The notes: generated from the letters alone by a model not told the origin. A DNA stretch of 64,000 bases from Acinetobacter rudis (GCF_031157835.1 NZ_JAVIDR010000002.1:124001-188000), one strand, 5' to 3'; positions 36,488-46,307 are shown, numbered from the stretch's first letter. Numbers and translations are program-made.

Positions 36488-38209
36488 CTAGATATTCAAT
36501 GCTTGTTCACAATCTACCTTGGATGAGATTTTTTTAGACTCAGTAATGCAGTGCTGTCCATAGTCAAAATGCGCTATCGTAGCAGCAAATTTTTTCAAAC
36601 TTAAAGGTGCATCCAATGCTGACAGTTTCAGTTCTATAAAACACAGCCGATTTTCTTGCTTAAGGTCACTCAAAACCTCTCTTAATTGTTCTGTATTTTC
36701 AATCACTTTACTAAAATAGTTTTTCTGTTCACTAAATACATCAACCAATGCCGTGTATTGCCAATTTTGAATATCGTTATAGCTCGCATTTTCACCCATA
36801 ATTAAACGCTCAATGGTGTAACCACCATTATTGATTAAAAAAATAATGGGCTTGAGCTGATAACGAATAATGGTTGATAGTTCTTGCGCAGTCATCTGAA
36901 ATGCGCCATCGCCAATAAATAAAATCTGTCGACGGTCTTTAGCAGCGAGCGAACTTCCCAATAATGCAGGTAATGTATAACCTATAGATGCCCATAAGGG
37001 TTGAGCAATATAGTGAGCTGTGGTGGGTAAGGTTAGGCCAACTAAGGAAGCGTGTGCAGTTCCTGCCTCAGCAATAATGATATCGTCCTCTTTTAAAAAG
37101 GCTTCAATATTTTGCCAAAGAACCTCTTGGTTCAGTTTTTGATTTCCATAATCATTAATATATTTATATTGTTGCTTTTCTCTTGGTGGTGTTATTAACT
37201 GACGTGGTAATAAATTTATATATAGCTCCTGTAATAATTGTTTTATCTCAATTTTTAAAAAACTTTGACCAAAAATATTTAAAGTATGTGGTCTAATTTC
37301 TATATATTGCTGAGTTGATATTTGATGACTAAATACTGCCGTACCTATATCACTAAAGCGGACACCAACGCCTATTAAACAATCTGACTGTTCAATCACA
37401 TGACGCACATGGCTTTGACTCGCACCTCCCATATAGCACCCAACAAAGTCTTGAGCACCCTCATCCATAATATTTTTAGCAGTGGGCATAACAGCAAAGG
37501 GGATGGAACATTTTTGTGCTATATCTGCCACTATTTTTGTGACTTCAAATACTGATGCTTCTTGATCTATTAGCAATGCAGGGCGATCTGCCCGATGAAT
37601 AACATCACATAATTGCGTTACGATTGTTTGTAAAACATCAGTTTCAATTTGCGGATCACTTAAATCTAATAATCTATACGGACAGTTAATTTTAATGTGT
37701 GTAATATCCGAAGCAAGCTGAATATGTACAGGTCGACGTTTAATAATACACTGGCGTAACACTCGGTCTATTTCATCTACTGCATTTTCAGGTGTGAGTC
37801 GAGTTTGAGCAACGCTAAACTCTTTCATACAGTTCATAATATTTTCGTAATTACCATCAACTAAAGTGTGATGAATCAACTGACCTTGTTGTACGGCCGC
37901 TAAGGGTGGTATTCCTGAAATATGCACCAAAGCTACATTTTCCGCATAGGCCCCTGCTATGCCGTTAATTGCACTTAAATCGCCTACCCCATAGGTCGTC
38001 ACTAGAGCAGAAAAACCATTGATACGTGCATAACCATCAGCAGCATATGCGGCGTTAAGTTCGTTGCAATTACCAATAAACTTTAATTCTTGATCTGCTT
38101 CAACCTGTTCAAGATAAGAGAGATTGAAGTCACCTGGCACCCCAAATAAATGCTGTATTCCCATTTGTTTTAGACGTAGATTTAAAAATTGGCCTATTTC
38201 CATGAACAT
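36488..38209 (-). CDS. ipdC: Thiamine-diphosphate alpha-keto acid decarboxylase (indolepyruvate/phenylpyruvate type)
   Basis: Cytoplasmic ThDP enzyme of the pyruvate/indolepyruvate decarboxylase family, 573 residues. Seen features: catalytic Glu50 in CNELNAAYAADGYAR, the paired histidines H113-H114 in GQLIHHTL that mark keto-acid decarboxylases, and the ThDP motif GDGAFQMTAQE...NNGGYTIE near 430-465. It would turn an aromatic 2-oxo acid into the aldehyde, an Ehrlich-type or indole-3-acetate step. The ATG at 38209 has AAGGA 7 nt upstream; the longer frame starts with TTG. It is divergent from an Lrp regulator and upstream of the aromatic permease. The exact substrate is unproven. Confidence 0.85.
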   Translation of the reverse strand: MFMEIGQFLNLRLKQMGIQHLFGVPGDFNLSYLEQVEADQELKFIGNCNELNAAYAADGYARINGFSALVTTYGVGDLSAINGIAGAYAENVALVHISGIPPLAAVQQGQLIHHTLVDGNYENIMNCMKEFSVAQTRLTPENAVDEIDRVLRQCIIKRRPVHIQLASDITHIKINCPYRLLDLSDPQIETDVLQTIVTQLCDVIHRADRPALLIDQEASVFEVTKIVADIAQKCSIPFAVMPTAKNIMDEGAQDFVGCYMGGASQSHVRHVIEQSDCLIGVGVRFSDIGTAVFSHQISTQQYIEIRPHTLNIFGQSFLKIEIKQLLQELYINLLPRQLITPPREKQQYKYINDYGNQKLNQEVLWQNIEAFLKEDDIIIAEAGTAHASLVGLTLPTTAHYIAQPLWASIGYTLPALLGSSLAAKDRRQILFIGDGAFQMTAQELSTIIRYQLKPIIFLINNGGYTIERLIMGENASYNDIQNWQYTALVDVFSEQKNYFSKVIENTEQLREVLSDLKQENRLCFIELKLSALDAPLSLKKFAATIAHFDYGQHCITESKKISSKVDCEQALNI

Positions 38210-38270
38210 TGCTTCATCCTTCAAGCATTTTTATGACATAGAAAAATAATATTTCATCTCTAAACTATAT

Positions 38271-38326
38271 TTCGTGCATAATAAAAACGATTTTTTATAA
38301 AAATACAAGATTTGTGTATCATAAAA
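38271..38326. promoter_or_regulatory. Direct repeats spaced 40 bp between ipdC and the Lrp gene
   Basis: TTCGTGCATAATAAAA (38271-38286) recurs as TTTGTGTATCATAAAA (38311-38326), 13 of 16 bases the same and exactly 40 bp apart, about four helical turns. Between them lies the palindrome TTTTTATAAAAA (38292-38303). The second copy abuts the AAGGA before the regulator's ATG. Binding by the Lrp protein at both sites is the obvious hypothesis. Confidence 0.5.
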
Positions 38327-38338
38327 GGATTTTATGCA

Positions 38339-38833
38339 ATGGATAAGTTCGATTGGCAAATCATTCAATCATTACAAAAAAATGGACGTCTAACCAATCA
38401 GGAGATTGGAGATATCATTGGTTTATCCGCTTCACAATGCTCAAGGAGAAGACAGTTACTTGAACAAAAAGGGATCATTTTAGGCTATGCCGCACGTATA
38501 CATCAGCAGGCCCTAGGTTTGGAGGTAACAGCAATGATCCATATTAATTTGCGCACACATGAGGCAAGTTCACAACAAGAATTTCAAAAGCTCATTGAAA
38601 CTGAGGAATATATACAAGATGCATTTTCCATTAGTGGCGATGCTGATTTCATTTTAAAAGTTGTAGCAAAGAACCTTGAACAATTATCTCAATTTGTCAC
38701 TGAGCATTTGCTTTCTTTTTCCTTTATTGGACATGTAAAGTCCTATATTGTTTTAAAAAAAATTAAAGAGCAAAATTACTTTATTTCTACACAGAAAAAT
38801 TCAGACTATCATCCCCATCCCAACATACTGTGA
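38339..38833 (+). CDS. Lrp/AsnC-family transcriptional regulator
   Basis: 164-residue local regulator. Residues 1-60 carry the Lrp helix-turn-helix (MDKFDWQIIQSLQKNGRLTN, then IGLSASQCSRRRQLLE), and about 65-145 the RAM ligand-binding domain (VTAMIHINL, and SGDADFILKVVAKN). The ATG at 38339 is preceded by AAAGGA and gives the family N terminus; an upstream TTG frame adds nine residues. It is divergent from ipdC, so it probably controls ipdC and the permease and may sense an aromatic or branched amino acid. Confidence 0.9.
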   Translation: MDKFDWQIIQSLQKNGRLTNQEIGDIIGLSASQCSRRRQLLEQKGIILGYAARIHQQALGLEVTAMIHINLRTHEASSQQEFQKLIETEEYIQDAFSISGDADFILKVVAKNLEQLSQFVTEHLLSFSFIGHVKSYIVLKKIKEQNYFISTQKNSDYHPHPNIL

Positions 38834-38894
38834 TTATTGTGAAATTCACAAATACGATCACAATAATTTAATTCCAGCCTATCTTACAAATAAA

Positions 38895-38924
38895 AAAACT
38901 GGACTAATGACTTAGTCCAGTTTT
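38895..38924. terminator. Bidirectional terminator between lrp-type gene and ddc
   Basis: AAAACTGGACTA and TAGTCCAGTTTT form a long stem with a loop of a few bases between convergent genes; an A-run and a T-run flank it. Confidence 0.88.
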
Positions 38925-38965
38925 AGTTAAAATCACTTTGCAGTAACTTCAATGCTCATGAATGA

Positions 38966-40498
38966 TTAATCAATTGCAGGTGTATACTGACCTAACTGAA
39001 TTGGTCCCTTAATACGATCTGCTTCTTTTAAAACCAAATCAAGCAACGCTTTCACATTATCAAGTGTTGCAACTGGACTTAAAGTCGTCATTTTCAGAGA
39101 CTGTACCTGTCCAACTTTAGTTACCCCAATATTCGCCTCACCGCGTGCAAATAACTCATCTGCAACGTTTTGGTTTAGAGTATCAAGCAATTCAACAGGA
39201 TAATTTTCAGGTACTACTCGGAACAACACAGATGCAAATTGAGGTTCAACCAACAACTCTAAGCCTGCAGTTGCTTTGATGTAATCTGCCACGTCACGTG
39301 TTAAATCAACACCATGATCAATCATCGAACCATAAAGTTCTTCACCAAGCGCTTCTACTGTCATCCACAACTTAAGCGCGTCAAAACGACGTGTAGTTTG
39401 TAATGACTTAGATACTAAGTTTGGAACACCATGCTCTTCATCATATGCTGAGTTAAGATACTCAGCCTCATAATGCATAAAGCGATAATTCGCCTCATCT
39501 TTAAGTAAGAACGCACCACAAGAAATACTTTGGAAGTAATGTTTATGGAAGTCTAAAGTCACAGAGTCTGAAAGCTCAAGACCTGCAAGCATTGAACGGT
39601 AGTTGTTTGATAAAATCAGTGCACCACCCCATGCCGCATCAATATGCATCCAAGCGCCGTATTGGTCTGTCAATTCACGAACGCGTTTTAACGGATCAAT
39701 TGCACCTGCATCTGTAGTTCCAGCAGTAGCAACAACACACGCAACGATTTTACCTTCTGCATGTAAATGAGCCATGGTTTTTTCCAAAGCTTCTACATCC
39801 ATTTGAGCAAATTCATTGGTAGGAACAGTCACAACTGATTGGAAGCCCATTCCCATCATCGCCATGTTCTTTTGTACTGAGAAATGTGCATTTTCAGAAC
39901 AAATGACTTTTACTTTTTGCAAAGCTTCTGCTGGAATACCTAAACGCTGTGTAGACCAAGCTTGACCATCTTGATCTTTCCAATGTTTAGCAATACATGC
40001 ATCACGAGCCAATAACACACCCATAAGGTTTGACTGTGTACCACCTGAGGTAAATACCCCTGCTTGGCCTGAGCCGTAGCCCACTTTTTGACGCAACCAG
40101 TCAATTAACTGCACTTCCATTAATGAACCTGCAGGGCTTTGATCCCAAGAGTCCATTGATTGGTTTGTTGCATTAATCAATACTTCAGCAATTTGACTCG
40201 CCACCATAGTAGGACAATGCAAATGTGCCAAAGAATGTGGATGATGTACCTTTAAACTTTTATTTAGGAAAAGTTCCACCATACGCTCAAGCGACTGCTG
40301 GATTCCCATTCCTTCTTTATTTGGTTTAAATGCAATTGCTTCACGCAATTGCTTAATACTACCACCTGTGTACATTTTGTCATTTTGCAACCAGTCTGCA
40401 ACGGCTTTCACTGCTGCAGTCATAGCTTGCTCATAATCTGCAATAGACTGAGCATCGTTGCATAACAACGCCTGACGATGTTGTGCAAAATCTACCAT
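38966..40498 (-). CDS. ddc: L-2,4-diaminobutyrate decarboxylase
   Basis: PLP enzyme of the group-II decarboxylases that converts 2,4-diaminobutyrate to 1,3-diaminopropane. The length of 510 residues agrees with the A. baumannii enzyme. The PLP lysine is K319 in [10 protein letters not shown], preceded by HIDAAWGG (Asp287), with SGGTQSN near 151-157 holding the phosphate. The ATG at 40498 lies 1 bp after the dat stop and has GAGG 8 nt upstream; a longer frame would overlap dat. With dat it forms a two-gene pathway unit. Confidence 0.95.
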   Translation of the reverse strand: MVDFAQHRQALLCNDAQSIADYEQAMTAAVKAVADWLQNDKMYTGGSIKQLREAIAFKPNKEGMGIQQSLERMVELFLNKSLKVHHPHSLAHLHCPTMVASQIAEVLINATNQSMDSWDQSPAGSLMEVQLIDWLRQKVGYGSGQAGVFTSGGTQSNLMGVLLARDACIAKHWKDQDGQAWSTQRLGIPAEALQKVKVICSENAHFSVQKNMAMMGMGFQSVVTVPTNEFAQMDVEALEKTMAHLHAEGKIVACVVATAGTTDAGAIDPLKRVRELTDQYGAWMHIDAAWGGALILSNNYRSMLAGLELSDSVTLDFHKHYFQSISCGAFLLKDEANYRFMHYEAEYLNSAYDEEHGVPNLVSKSLQTTRRFDALKLWMTVEALGEELYGSMIDHGVDLTRDVADYIKATAGLELLVEPQFASVLFRVVPENYPVELLDTLNQNVADELFARGEANIGVTKVGQVQSLKMTTLSPVATLDNVKALLDLVLKEADRIKGPIQLGQYTPAID

Positions 40499-40499
40499 A

Positions 40500-41873
40500 T
40501 TAAGCGCCTCGAACAGCAACTAGAGCTTGTGCTAATGCTTGTTTAAAGCGAGCAATTACTTCAACACACTCTTCTTGATTGATGATCAGTGGGCAAAGTA
40601 AACGAATTACTGTGCCATTACGACCACCTTTTTCTAGGAGTAATTTATTGTCAAAGCAAGCGGTTTGAATTGCAGCAGCCAATTGTGAATCTGCAGGGTA
40701 AGCACCAATATGGTTTGCCGCCTGACGCTCATCAACAATCTCAACCCCGATCATCAAACCACGACCACGGACATGACCAATACATGGGAATTCAACAGCA
40801 AGCTTTTTCAATTCAGCTTGTAGGAAGTCACCACGTTCTTGTGCATTTTGAGCAAGACCTTGTGCTTTAATTGTTTCTAAAGTCGCAAGCCCAGTACCCA
40901 TAGCCAATTGGTTACCACGGAATGTTCCTGTGTGTCCTGCTGGTTGCCAAGCATCAAACTTACGTTTAATACCCAACACAGCAAGTGGTAAACTACCACC
41001 TACAGCTTTAGACATCACCACAACATCAGGTTCAATACCCGCATGTTCAAAAGCAAACATTTTGCCTGAACGAGCAAAGCCTGCTTGGACTTCATCCAAG
41101 ATCAACATAATATTATGTTTTTCAGTTACTTCGCGGATTTTTTTCAACCATTTTGTTGGAGCAGTAACCACACCACCTTCACCTTGAATTGCTTCAAGTA
41201 TTACAGCAGCGGGCTTGGTTACACCACTTTCAACATCTTCAATGAATTGTTCAAAATAATAAGTTAATGCATCAACACCTGCTTCACCACCAAGGCCCAA
41301 AGGACAACGGTATTCGTGAGGATACGGCATAAATTGCACGCCTGGCATCAGGTTATTGACAGCATTTTTAGCACTCAAATTACCTGTCATTGCTAAAGAG
41401 CCATGCGTCATACCGTGGTAACCACCAGAGAAACTGATCACGGTACCACGACCTGTATAGGTTTTAGCAAGTTTAATTGCAGCCTCTGTCGCATCTGCGC
41501 CAGATGGGCCACAGAACTGTAAGCAGTATTCTGCTTGACCGCCCGGTAAATAAGACAACAACGCCTCAGTAAAGGCATCTTTCAAAGGTGTTGTTAAATC
41601 CAAAGTGTGTAAAGGCAAACCGCTAGCGATTGTGTCTTGAATACTTTGGATGACCGCAGGATGATTATGGCCTAATGCCAATGTTCCCGCCCCAGCTAAA
41701 CAATCGAGGTACGTTGTACCCTCAACATCGGTAACCCAGCAACCTTGTGCTTTCGCTATCGCTAACGGTAATTTACGTGGATAACTACGAACATTTGATT
41801 CCATCTGACTTTGGCGAGTCAAATAATATTCGTTAGTGCAATTGGTGGCAGGATTTACAGAAGTAACGCTCAT
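40500..41873 (-). CDS. dat: Diaminobutyrate--2-oxoglutarate aminotransferase
   Basis: Class-III PLP aminotransferase, 457 residues, that makes L-2,4-diaminobutyrate from aspartate semialdehyde with glutamate. Seen: the PLP lysine K289 in [13 protein letters not shown], Asp260-Glu261 in [10 protein letters not shown] that holds the PLP ring nitrogen, and [17 protein letters not shown] near 120-136. It is directly followed by ddc, so the pair makes 1,3-diaminopropane, the characteristic polyamine of Acinetobacter. The promoter must lie in the 487-bp upstream gap. Confidence 0.95.
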   Translation of the reverse strand: MSVTSVNPATNCTNEYYLTRQSQMESNVRSYPRKLPLAIAKAQGCWVTDVEGTTYLDCLAGAGTLALGHNHPAVIQSIQDTIASGLPLHTLDLTTPLKDAFTEALLSYLPGGQAEYCLQFCGPSGADATEAAIKLAKTYTGRGTVISFSGGYHGMTHGSLAMTGNLSAKNAVNNLMPGVQFMPYPHEYRCPLGLGGEAGVDALTYYFEQFIEDVESGVTKPAAVILEAIQGEGGVVTAPTKWLKKIREVTEKHNIMLILDEVQAGFARSGKMFAFEHAGIEPDVVVMSKAVGGSLPLAVLGIKRKFDAWQPAGHTGTFRGNQLAMGTGLATLETIKAQGLAQNAQERGDFLQAELKKLAVEFPCIGHVRGRGLMIGVEIVDERQAANHIGAYPADSQLAAAIQTACFDNKLLLEKGGRNGTVIRLLCPLIINQEECVEVIARFKQALAQALVAVRGA

Positions 41874-42360
41874 ATCGAATTACCATCTCTGATATGGGTT
41901 GATAGAAATAAGTCGGGTGACTTGTGGTCCTTTGACTCGGTGCTTTTTTAACTAGTTTAGTGATGTTTTTAGATAATCCAAACTAGGAGCGCGATAATAC
42001 AGCTTTTTCCCAAAAAAGAAACATCTAGACCGTTGTTATCACACATTAGACGATTGGAAAAAACACTAATATCGCTTTAATTGTGAATTATCATCATACT
42101 ATGTGACAAAGAAAAGAAAAACACAGCATACTTAGTGATTCAATATGTTTTTTCTTTACTCTATCTGCATCACAGATGTATAACATAAACAGTTGATATA
42201 CATATTAAATATTGGGATAAGTTTTCAAATTCACATCATTTGTCTACAAACTTACCACAATACTTTCATAGCATATCATTTTTCAGCACTTAACATTGCT
42301 AAAACCATGTAATTAACATTTAACTTAATCAAACCACACACTTATTTTCTGGGGAATTGT
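41874..42360. other. Intergenic region between dat and the SIMPL gene
   Basis: These 487 bp are AT-rich and must hold the two divergent promoters. I could not assign a confident -35/-10 pair. CTAGTTT (41952-41958) and AAACTAG (41980-41986) form a 7-bp inverted repeat 66-113 bp upstream of the dat ATG, a weak operator candidate. No ORF or RNA gene was recognised. Confidence 0.4.
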
Positions 42361-43065
42361 ATGCGTCAGCTTATCTTAACTAGCCTACTTGCTGCAGGTA
42401 CATTCAGTAGTATCGCTCATGCTAATAGCAATAATGACATTAACTATAATATTGTCTCAGTCCAAGCAGAAGCTTCACGTGATGTGGTGAATGATGAAAT
42501 GCTTGCCGTATTATTCATTGAAAAAAGTAACAAACAACCTGCTGTCTTAGCAAATGAAATCAACCAATTAATGAATCAGGCAACACAACTTGCTAAAAAA
42601 TATCCTCAAGTAAAAATCAAAACAGACAGCCAAAATACCTACCCTGTTTATGATAATGACAACCGTAAACTTAAAGAATGGCGTTCTCGAGCCAATATTC
42701 GTTTAGAAAGCAGCGACTTTAAAGCAACGAGTCAATTGATTAGTGAACTACAGCAAAATTTCCAAACAGAATCAATTAACTTCAATGTTTCTGATGCACA
42801 GCGTACCAAAGTTGAAAATGAATTAATGGTTGAAGCATCAAAAGGCTTTCAGCAACGTGCACAAACACTTAGTCAGGCGTGGAATAAATCTGGCTACAAC
42901 TTAGTTAACCTAAATATCAATACACGTAATAGCTATCCACAACCCGTTATGATGCTTGCAAAATCAGCTCGATTTGCTGAGGCAGATGCAGGAGCTCCAC
43001 AAAATATGGAAGCGGGTGAAAGTAAAATCACCGTTAGTGCAAATGGTAGTATCCAATTTAAATAA
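42361..43065 (+). CDS. SIMPL-domain (DUF541) periplasmic protein
   Basis: 234 residues with a Sec signal peptide (about 1-21, ...IAHA-NS). The rest is one SIMPL (DUF541) domain: an initial VQAEASRDVVNDEML strand, the central NTYPVYDNDNRKLKEWRSRANIRLES, and the C-terminal KITVSANGSIQFK. Family members are exported and linked to oxidative stress or envelope functions in other bacteria, without a defined activity. The ATG follows GGGGAATTGT. It converges on the desaturase operon at a strong terminator. Confidence 0.87.
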   Translation: MRQLILTSLLAAGTFSSIAHANSNNDINYNIVSVQAEASRDVVNDEMLAVLFIEKSNKQPAVLANEINQLMNQATQLAKKYPQVKIKTDSQNTYPVYDNDNRKLKEWRSRANIRLESSDFKATSQLISELQQNFQTESINFNVSDAQRTKVENELMVEASKGFQQRAQTLSQAWNKSGYNLVNLNINTRNSYPQPVMMLAKSARFAEADAGAPQNMEAGESKITVSANGSIQFK

Positions 43066-43081
43066 GCCTTAAAAGCCAAAC

Positions 43082-43114
43082 AAAAAACCCAAGTTTAAAA
43101 AACTTGGGTTTTTT
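43082..43114. terminator. Bidirectional terminator between the SIMPL gene and the desaturase gene
   Basis: ACCCAAGTTT and AAACTTGGGT form a perfect stem with a 3-nt A loop, bounded by A and T runs on both sides. Confidence 0.92.
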
Positions 43115-43136
43115 ATTTACCTCTTCACGTTACATA

Positions 43137-44231
43137 TTATTTTTTGAATGGAAAAGCATATTTTGCAATACGTCCCAGTACCTGTCCATATTGCTTAAAC
43201 AAACTAGCATTGTTGTAATTTAAACCAAATTTTTTACACACTGCTTCAACTTTAGGTGCCATTTGACGATAACGACGCGCAGGAATATCTGGAAATAAAT
43301 GATGTTCGATTTGATGACTCAAGTGCCCTGTCAAAATATGAAATGCCTCTGAACCAGTCAAGTTTGAAGAACCACGAATTTGACGCATATACCAATGACC
43401 GCGGCTCTCATCTTTCATTACAGTTTTCGGGAAAACCTCAACATCTTTAGTAAAGTGACCGCAGAAAATGATACTAAATGTCCAAACATTACGAATCCCG
43501 TTTGCAGCTAAGTTACCCAAGAATACAGGTGCAGCAGCAGGCCCAGCAATGAGTGGGAAAAACACATAGTCCTTAAACATCTGCTGTGCTGCCTTTTTCT
43601 GTACAGGCTTCCAATCTTGATAAAGTTGTTTTTTTGTTTTCTTACCAATCAATAGCTTACCGATTTCTAAATTTTGAATAGCCACTCCCCATTGAAATAA
43701 TAAACAAAAAGGAATGCTATAAATTGGTTGTAATAAATAACCTGGTTTCCAACGTTGTTCTGGGAAAAGTCGAACTAAACCATATCCGATATCATCATCC
43801 ATTCCTTTGATATTTGTATAAGTATGATGTTTAAAATTATGCGTTTGGCGCCAGTTATCGGATGTACCTACTGTATCCCACTCATAATCATTGCCATTAA
43901 AGCGAGGATCGTTCATCCAATCATATTGGCCATGCATTACATTATGGCCAAGTTCCATATTCTCCATAATTTTAGCAAAACCAAGTAATCCTGTACCAAG
44001 TAACCATGCTGGAGGGAACCAACCTGCAAACAAACAAGCACGGCCTAAAATACTGCTATAACGAATAGATGCATATACACGTTTAATATATTTAGCATCT
44101 TTCTCCCCAATATCGTCCAACACCTCCTGACGAATAGCATCCAATTCAGCAGCTAATTGATCAAGTTCAGTTTGTGTTAATTCACGATTCTTTGGATTTT
44201 TAAAGTATTGTACTTTTACTGGCATATTCAT
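43137..44231 (-). CDS. desB: Membrane fatty-acyl desaturase (DesB-like)
   Basis: 364-residue di-iron desaturase of the membrane fatty-acid class. The three histidine clusters are HNVMH (about 96-100), HNFKHH (131-136) and HQIEHH (306-311), with two pairs of membrane helices between them. The gene follows a ferredoxin-type reductase and a divergent TetR gene, the same arrangement as the Pseudomonas aeruginosa desB-desC-desT system, in which DesB makes unsaturated acyl chains from saturated acyl-CoA. The ATG at 44231 is preferred: GAGC lies 8 nt before it, while the longer frame starts with TTG. It begins 12 bp after the reductase. Confidence 0.9.
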   Translation of the reverse strand: MNMPVKVQYFKNPKNRELTQTELDQLAAELDAIRQEVLDDIGEKDAKYIKRVYASIRYSSILGRACLFAGWFPPAWLLGTGLLGFAKIMENMELGHNVMHGQYDWMNDPRFNGNDYEWDTVGTSDNWRQTHNFKHHTYTNIKGMDDDIGYGLVRLFPEQRWKPGYLLQPIYSIPFCLLFQWGVAIQNLEIGKLLIGKKTKKQLYQDWKPVQKKAAQQMFKDYVFFPLIAGPAAAPVFLGNLAANGIRNVWTFSIIFCGHFTKDVEVFPKTVMKDESRGHWYMRQIRGSSNLTGSEAFHILTGHLSHQIEHHLFPDIPARRYRQMAPKVEAVCKKFGLNYNNASLFKQYGQVLGRIAKYAFPFKK

Positions 44232-44243
44232 AGTCAAGCTCGC

Positions 44244-45305
44244 TTATAGATCAATAATTAGGTCAGTTTCAGCTGAATTCACACAAATTTTCAGTGAATT
44301 ACGTGGTTCATGATTGGTACTTCCATTGACCAAATTTCGACTCGATCCTTGAACTTTTTGGCATACACATTTATTACAAATGCCCATCCGACAACCATGA
44401 GTGGGTTTAAGATTTTGTTGCTCTAATCCCACCAAAATAGACTGCCCCTTAGGAATAGTTACGGTGGTATTAGACTTGGTTAAGATCACTTGAACAGTTT
44501 CAGTACTGGCATTCATATCAGAATTCAGACTAAATGCTTCACTTTTAAATACTTGGGCAGATTTCAATAACTGCTCAGCAGTATTTACAAATGCTGATGG
44601 GCCACAAGCATAAACATGACATTGTTCAAGAAGATCGATGTGCTGTATTTGCTCTTGATTTAAACGTCGGTCAGCTGGCTGCTCTTGTGTATAGTAAATA
44701 TTGAATTTAAAGTTTGCATGTTGCTGTTGTAATTGTTCTAAGTAGTTTTTAAATGCCGCATCTTCATGTTTTTTTACCCAATAAAACAGCTGAACAGGAT
44801 AAGATGCACCATCTATAAGCCACTGTGTAATTAAGCTATACATTGGTGTAATGCCACTACCCGCTGCAAATAACAACAAACTTTTCATTTGTCCAGTCAG
44901 GCACATATCACCATAGGGTTGACCAAATTCAAGTACATCACCAATATTTATCTTTTCATTTAAATATGTACTTACCAACCCACCCGTCATTTTTTTGACA
45001 CTCAGCAATACGTGTTGTGCATCCACTTGGGTCAAACTATAGCTACGTTCATAACGAGTCCCAGCAATTTCAATTATTACAGGGTGATGCTGACCTGCTT
45101 GACCGAATTTAAAATGTCTATTTACTTTAAGTTTCAGACTTGTCATTGAAGCAACACTTTGATCAATTGCAACAACACGACCCAATGCTTGATCCACTGA
45201 CCAAATAGCATTAACACGTTGCAACCAAAAGTTTGCCATATCATTATCTAATACGCTGTTTAACAATGATATTTTAGACTTTATTTGACTTATTGATGTA
45301 TGCAT
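44244..45305 (-). CDS. desC: Ferredoxin-type oxidoreductase for the desaturase (DesC-like)
   Basis: 353-residue electron-transfer protein: FAD domain with RSYS (R87-S90), NAD(P)H domain with GSGITPM near 149-155 and YACGPSAFV near 232-240, and a C-terminal plant-type [2Fe-2S] domain with C305, C310, C313 and C341 (CX4CX2CX27C). It should pass electrons from NADPH to the di-iron centre of the desaturase encoded 12 bp downstream. The ATG is the only reasonable start. It is the first gene of the operon, divergent from the TetR gene across the operator. Confidence 0.9.
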   Translation of the reverse strand: MHTSISQIKSKISLLNSVLDNDMANFWLQRVNAIWSVDQALGRVVAIDQSVASMTSLKLKVNRHFKFGQAGQHHPVIIEIAGTRYERSYSLTQVDAQHVLLSVKKMTGGLVSTYLNEKINIGDVLEFGQPYGDMCLTGQMKSLLLFAAGSGITPMYSLITQWLIDGASYPVQLFYWVKKHEDAAFKNYLEQLQQQHANFKFNIYYTQEQPADRRLNQEQIQHIDLLEQCHVYACGPSAFVNTAEQLLKSAQVFKSEAFSLNSDMNASTETVQVILTKSNTTVTIPKGQSILVGLEQQNLKPTHGCRMGICNKCVCQKVQGSSRNLVNGSTNHEPRNSLKICVNSAETDLIIDL

Positions 45306-45339
45306 AACTCATGGTCCGAAGCAAAATTTGATTTACTAT

Positions 45340-45371
45340 ACACTTGTATATATATTCATATATACAAGTGT
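45340..45371. promoter_or_regulatory. Perfect 13-bp operator palindrome (des operon / TetR gene)
   Basis: ACACTTGTATATA (45340-45352) and TATATACAAGTGT (45359-45371) are exact reverse complements with a 6-bp spacer. The palindrome covers the likely -10 region (TATAGT) of the desaturase operon on the minus strand and lies 15 bp upstream of the TetR -35. It is the obvious repressor site, although its sequence differs from the DesT site of Pseudomonas. Confidence 0.8.
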
Positions 45372-45386
45372 TTTGTATCTATTCGT

Positions 45387-45415
45387 TTCACAAGCTGAAT
45401 ATCCATGGCTATAAT
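45387..45415 (+). promoter_or_regulatory. Sigma-70 promoter of the TetR gene
   Basis: TTCACA (45387-45392, 5 of 6) and a perfect TATAAT (45410-45415) are 17 bp apart. Transcription should start near 45422, after the ATG at 45405, so that ATG cannot be used. Confidence 0.8.
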
Positions 45416-45443
45416 AGTGAAGTCGTTTAAATTAGCTTCTTAT

Positions 45444-46139
45444 ATGAACCCAAAATCCGTGCAACCCACTGTTCCTGTAACGAAACTTGATAGTAAAAAC
45501 CTTCAAGAGAAAACTGTTGCTCGTTCTGTAGGACGTAAAGCGACAATTACTAAAGATGAATTATTTCAGGCAGCGCTCAACTTAATTGGCCCACAAAAAA
45601 GTATTTCTTCACTAAGTTTGAGAGAAGTAGCACGTGAAGCAGGCATTGCACCGAATAGTTTTTATCGACACTTTAGAGATATTGATGAATTAGCAATTGA
45701 ACTGATTGATCGCTCTGGCATAGTGCTACGTCAGATATTGCAACAAGCACGTATTCAAGCAAATAAACAAAATAGCATTATCCGTAGTTCTGTTGAGGTG
45801 TTTATTCAACAGCTTGATAAAGATGAAGGTAATTTGAGCCTACTATTACGTGAGGGCTACACGGGTTCAACTTCTTATAAACAAGCCGTAGAAAGACAAC
45901 TCATTTATTTTGAACAAGAACTGAATGAAGATCTTATCCGACTTGAAAGACTCAATCATAGCCAACTTTCACGTTCTGACCTTGTTGCTAAAGCAATTAC
46001 CCAATTAGTCTTTAATATGGGGGCAAAAGTTATTGATATGCCTCAGCAAACACGCAAAGAAGTAGCGGAACAGACCATGATCATGATCCGCATGCTTTTA
46101 GAAGGGGCTCGACATATCGACCAATCTAAAATTTTATAA
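45444..46139 (+). CDS. desT: TetR-family repressor of the desaturase operon (DesT/FabR-like)
   Basis: 231-residue regulator. Residues about 28-90 form the TetR helix-turn-helix, with GRKATITKDELFQAALNLIG and AGIAPNSFYRHFRDIDELA, the latter typical of the FabR/DesT group. The C-terminal ligand domain would bind acyl-CoA. The start is placed at 45444 (MNPKSVQ) because a sigma-70 -10 overlaps the ATG at 45405; no strong Shine-Dalgarno is present. It is divergent from desC across the palindrome. The role as a desaturase repressor is inferred from context and family. Confidence 0.88.
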   Translation: MNPKSVQPTVPVTKLDSKNLQEKTVARSVGRKATITKDELFQAALNLIGPQKSISSLSLREVAREAGIAPNSFYRHFRDIDELAIELIDRSGIVLRQILQQARIQANKQNSIIRSSVEVFIQQLDKDEGNLSLLLREGYTGSTSYKQAVERQLIYFEQELNEDLIRLERLNHSQLSRSDLVAKAITQLVFNMGAKVIDMPQQTRKEVAEQTMIMIRMLLEGARHIDQSKIL

Positions 46140-46169
46140 AATAAAATAGATCCTATCACCGTTTTAAAT

Positions 46170-46207
46170 AAACCAATGTGTAATATTACAAATTGGTTTT
46201 TTTAATT
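46170..46207 (+). terminator. Terminator after the TetR gene
   Basis: AAACCAAT (46170-46177) and ATTGGTTT (46192-46199) pair around an inner palindrome TGTAATATTACA, and a run of T follows. Confidence 0.82.
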
Positions 46208-46307
46208 TTAACCATCTATAAATATAGCGATTTTTACATATAAACATGTATAGTAGGTGATAACAATTTTTTTGCTCATGTTTTAATTTAGATTTCCTGG
46301 GATCAAA

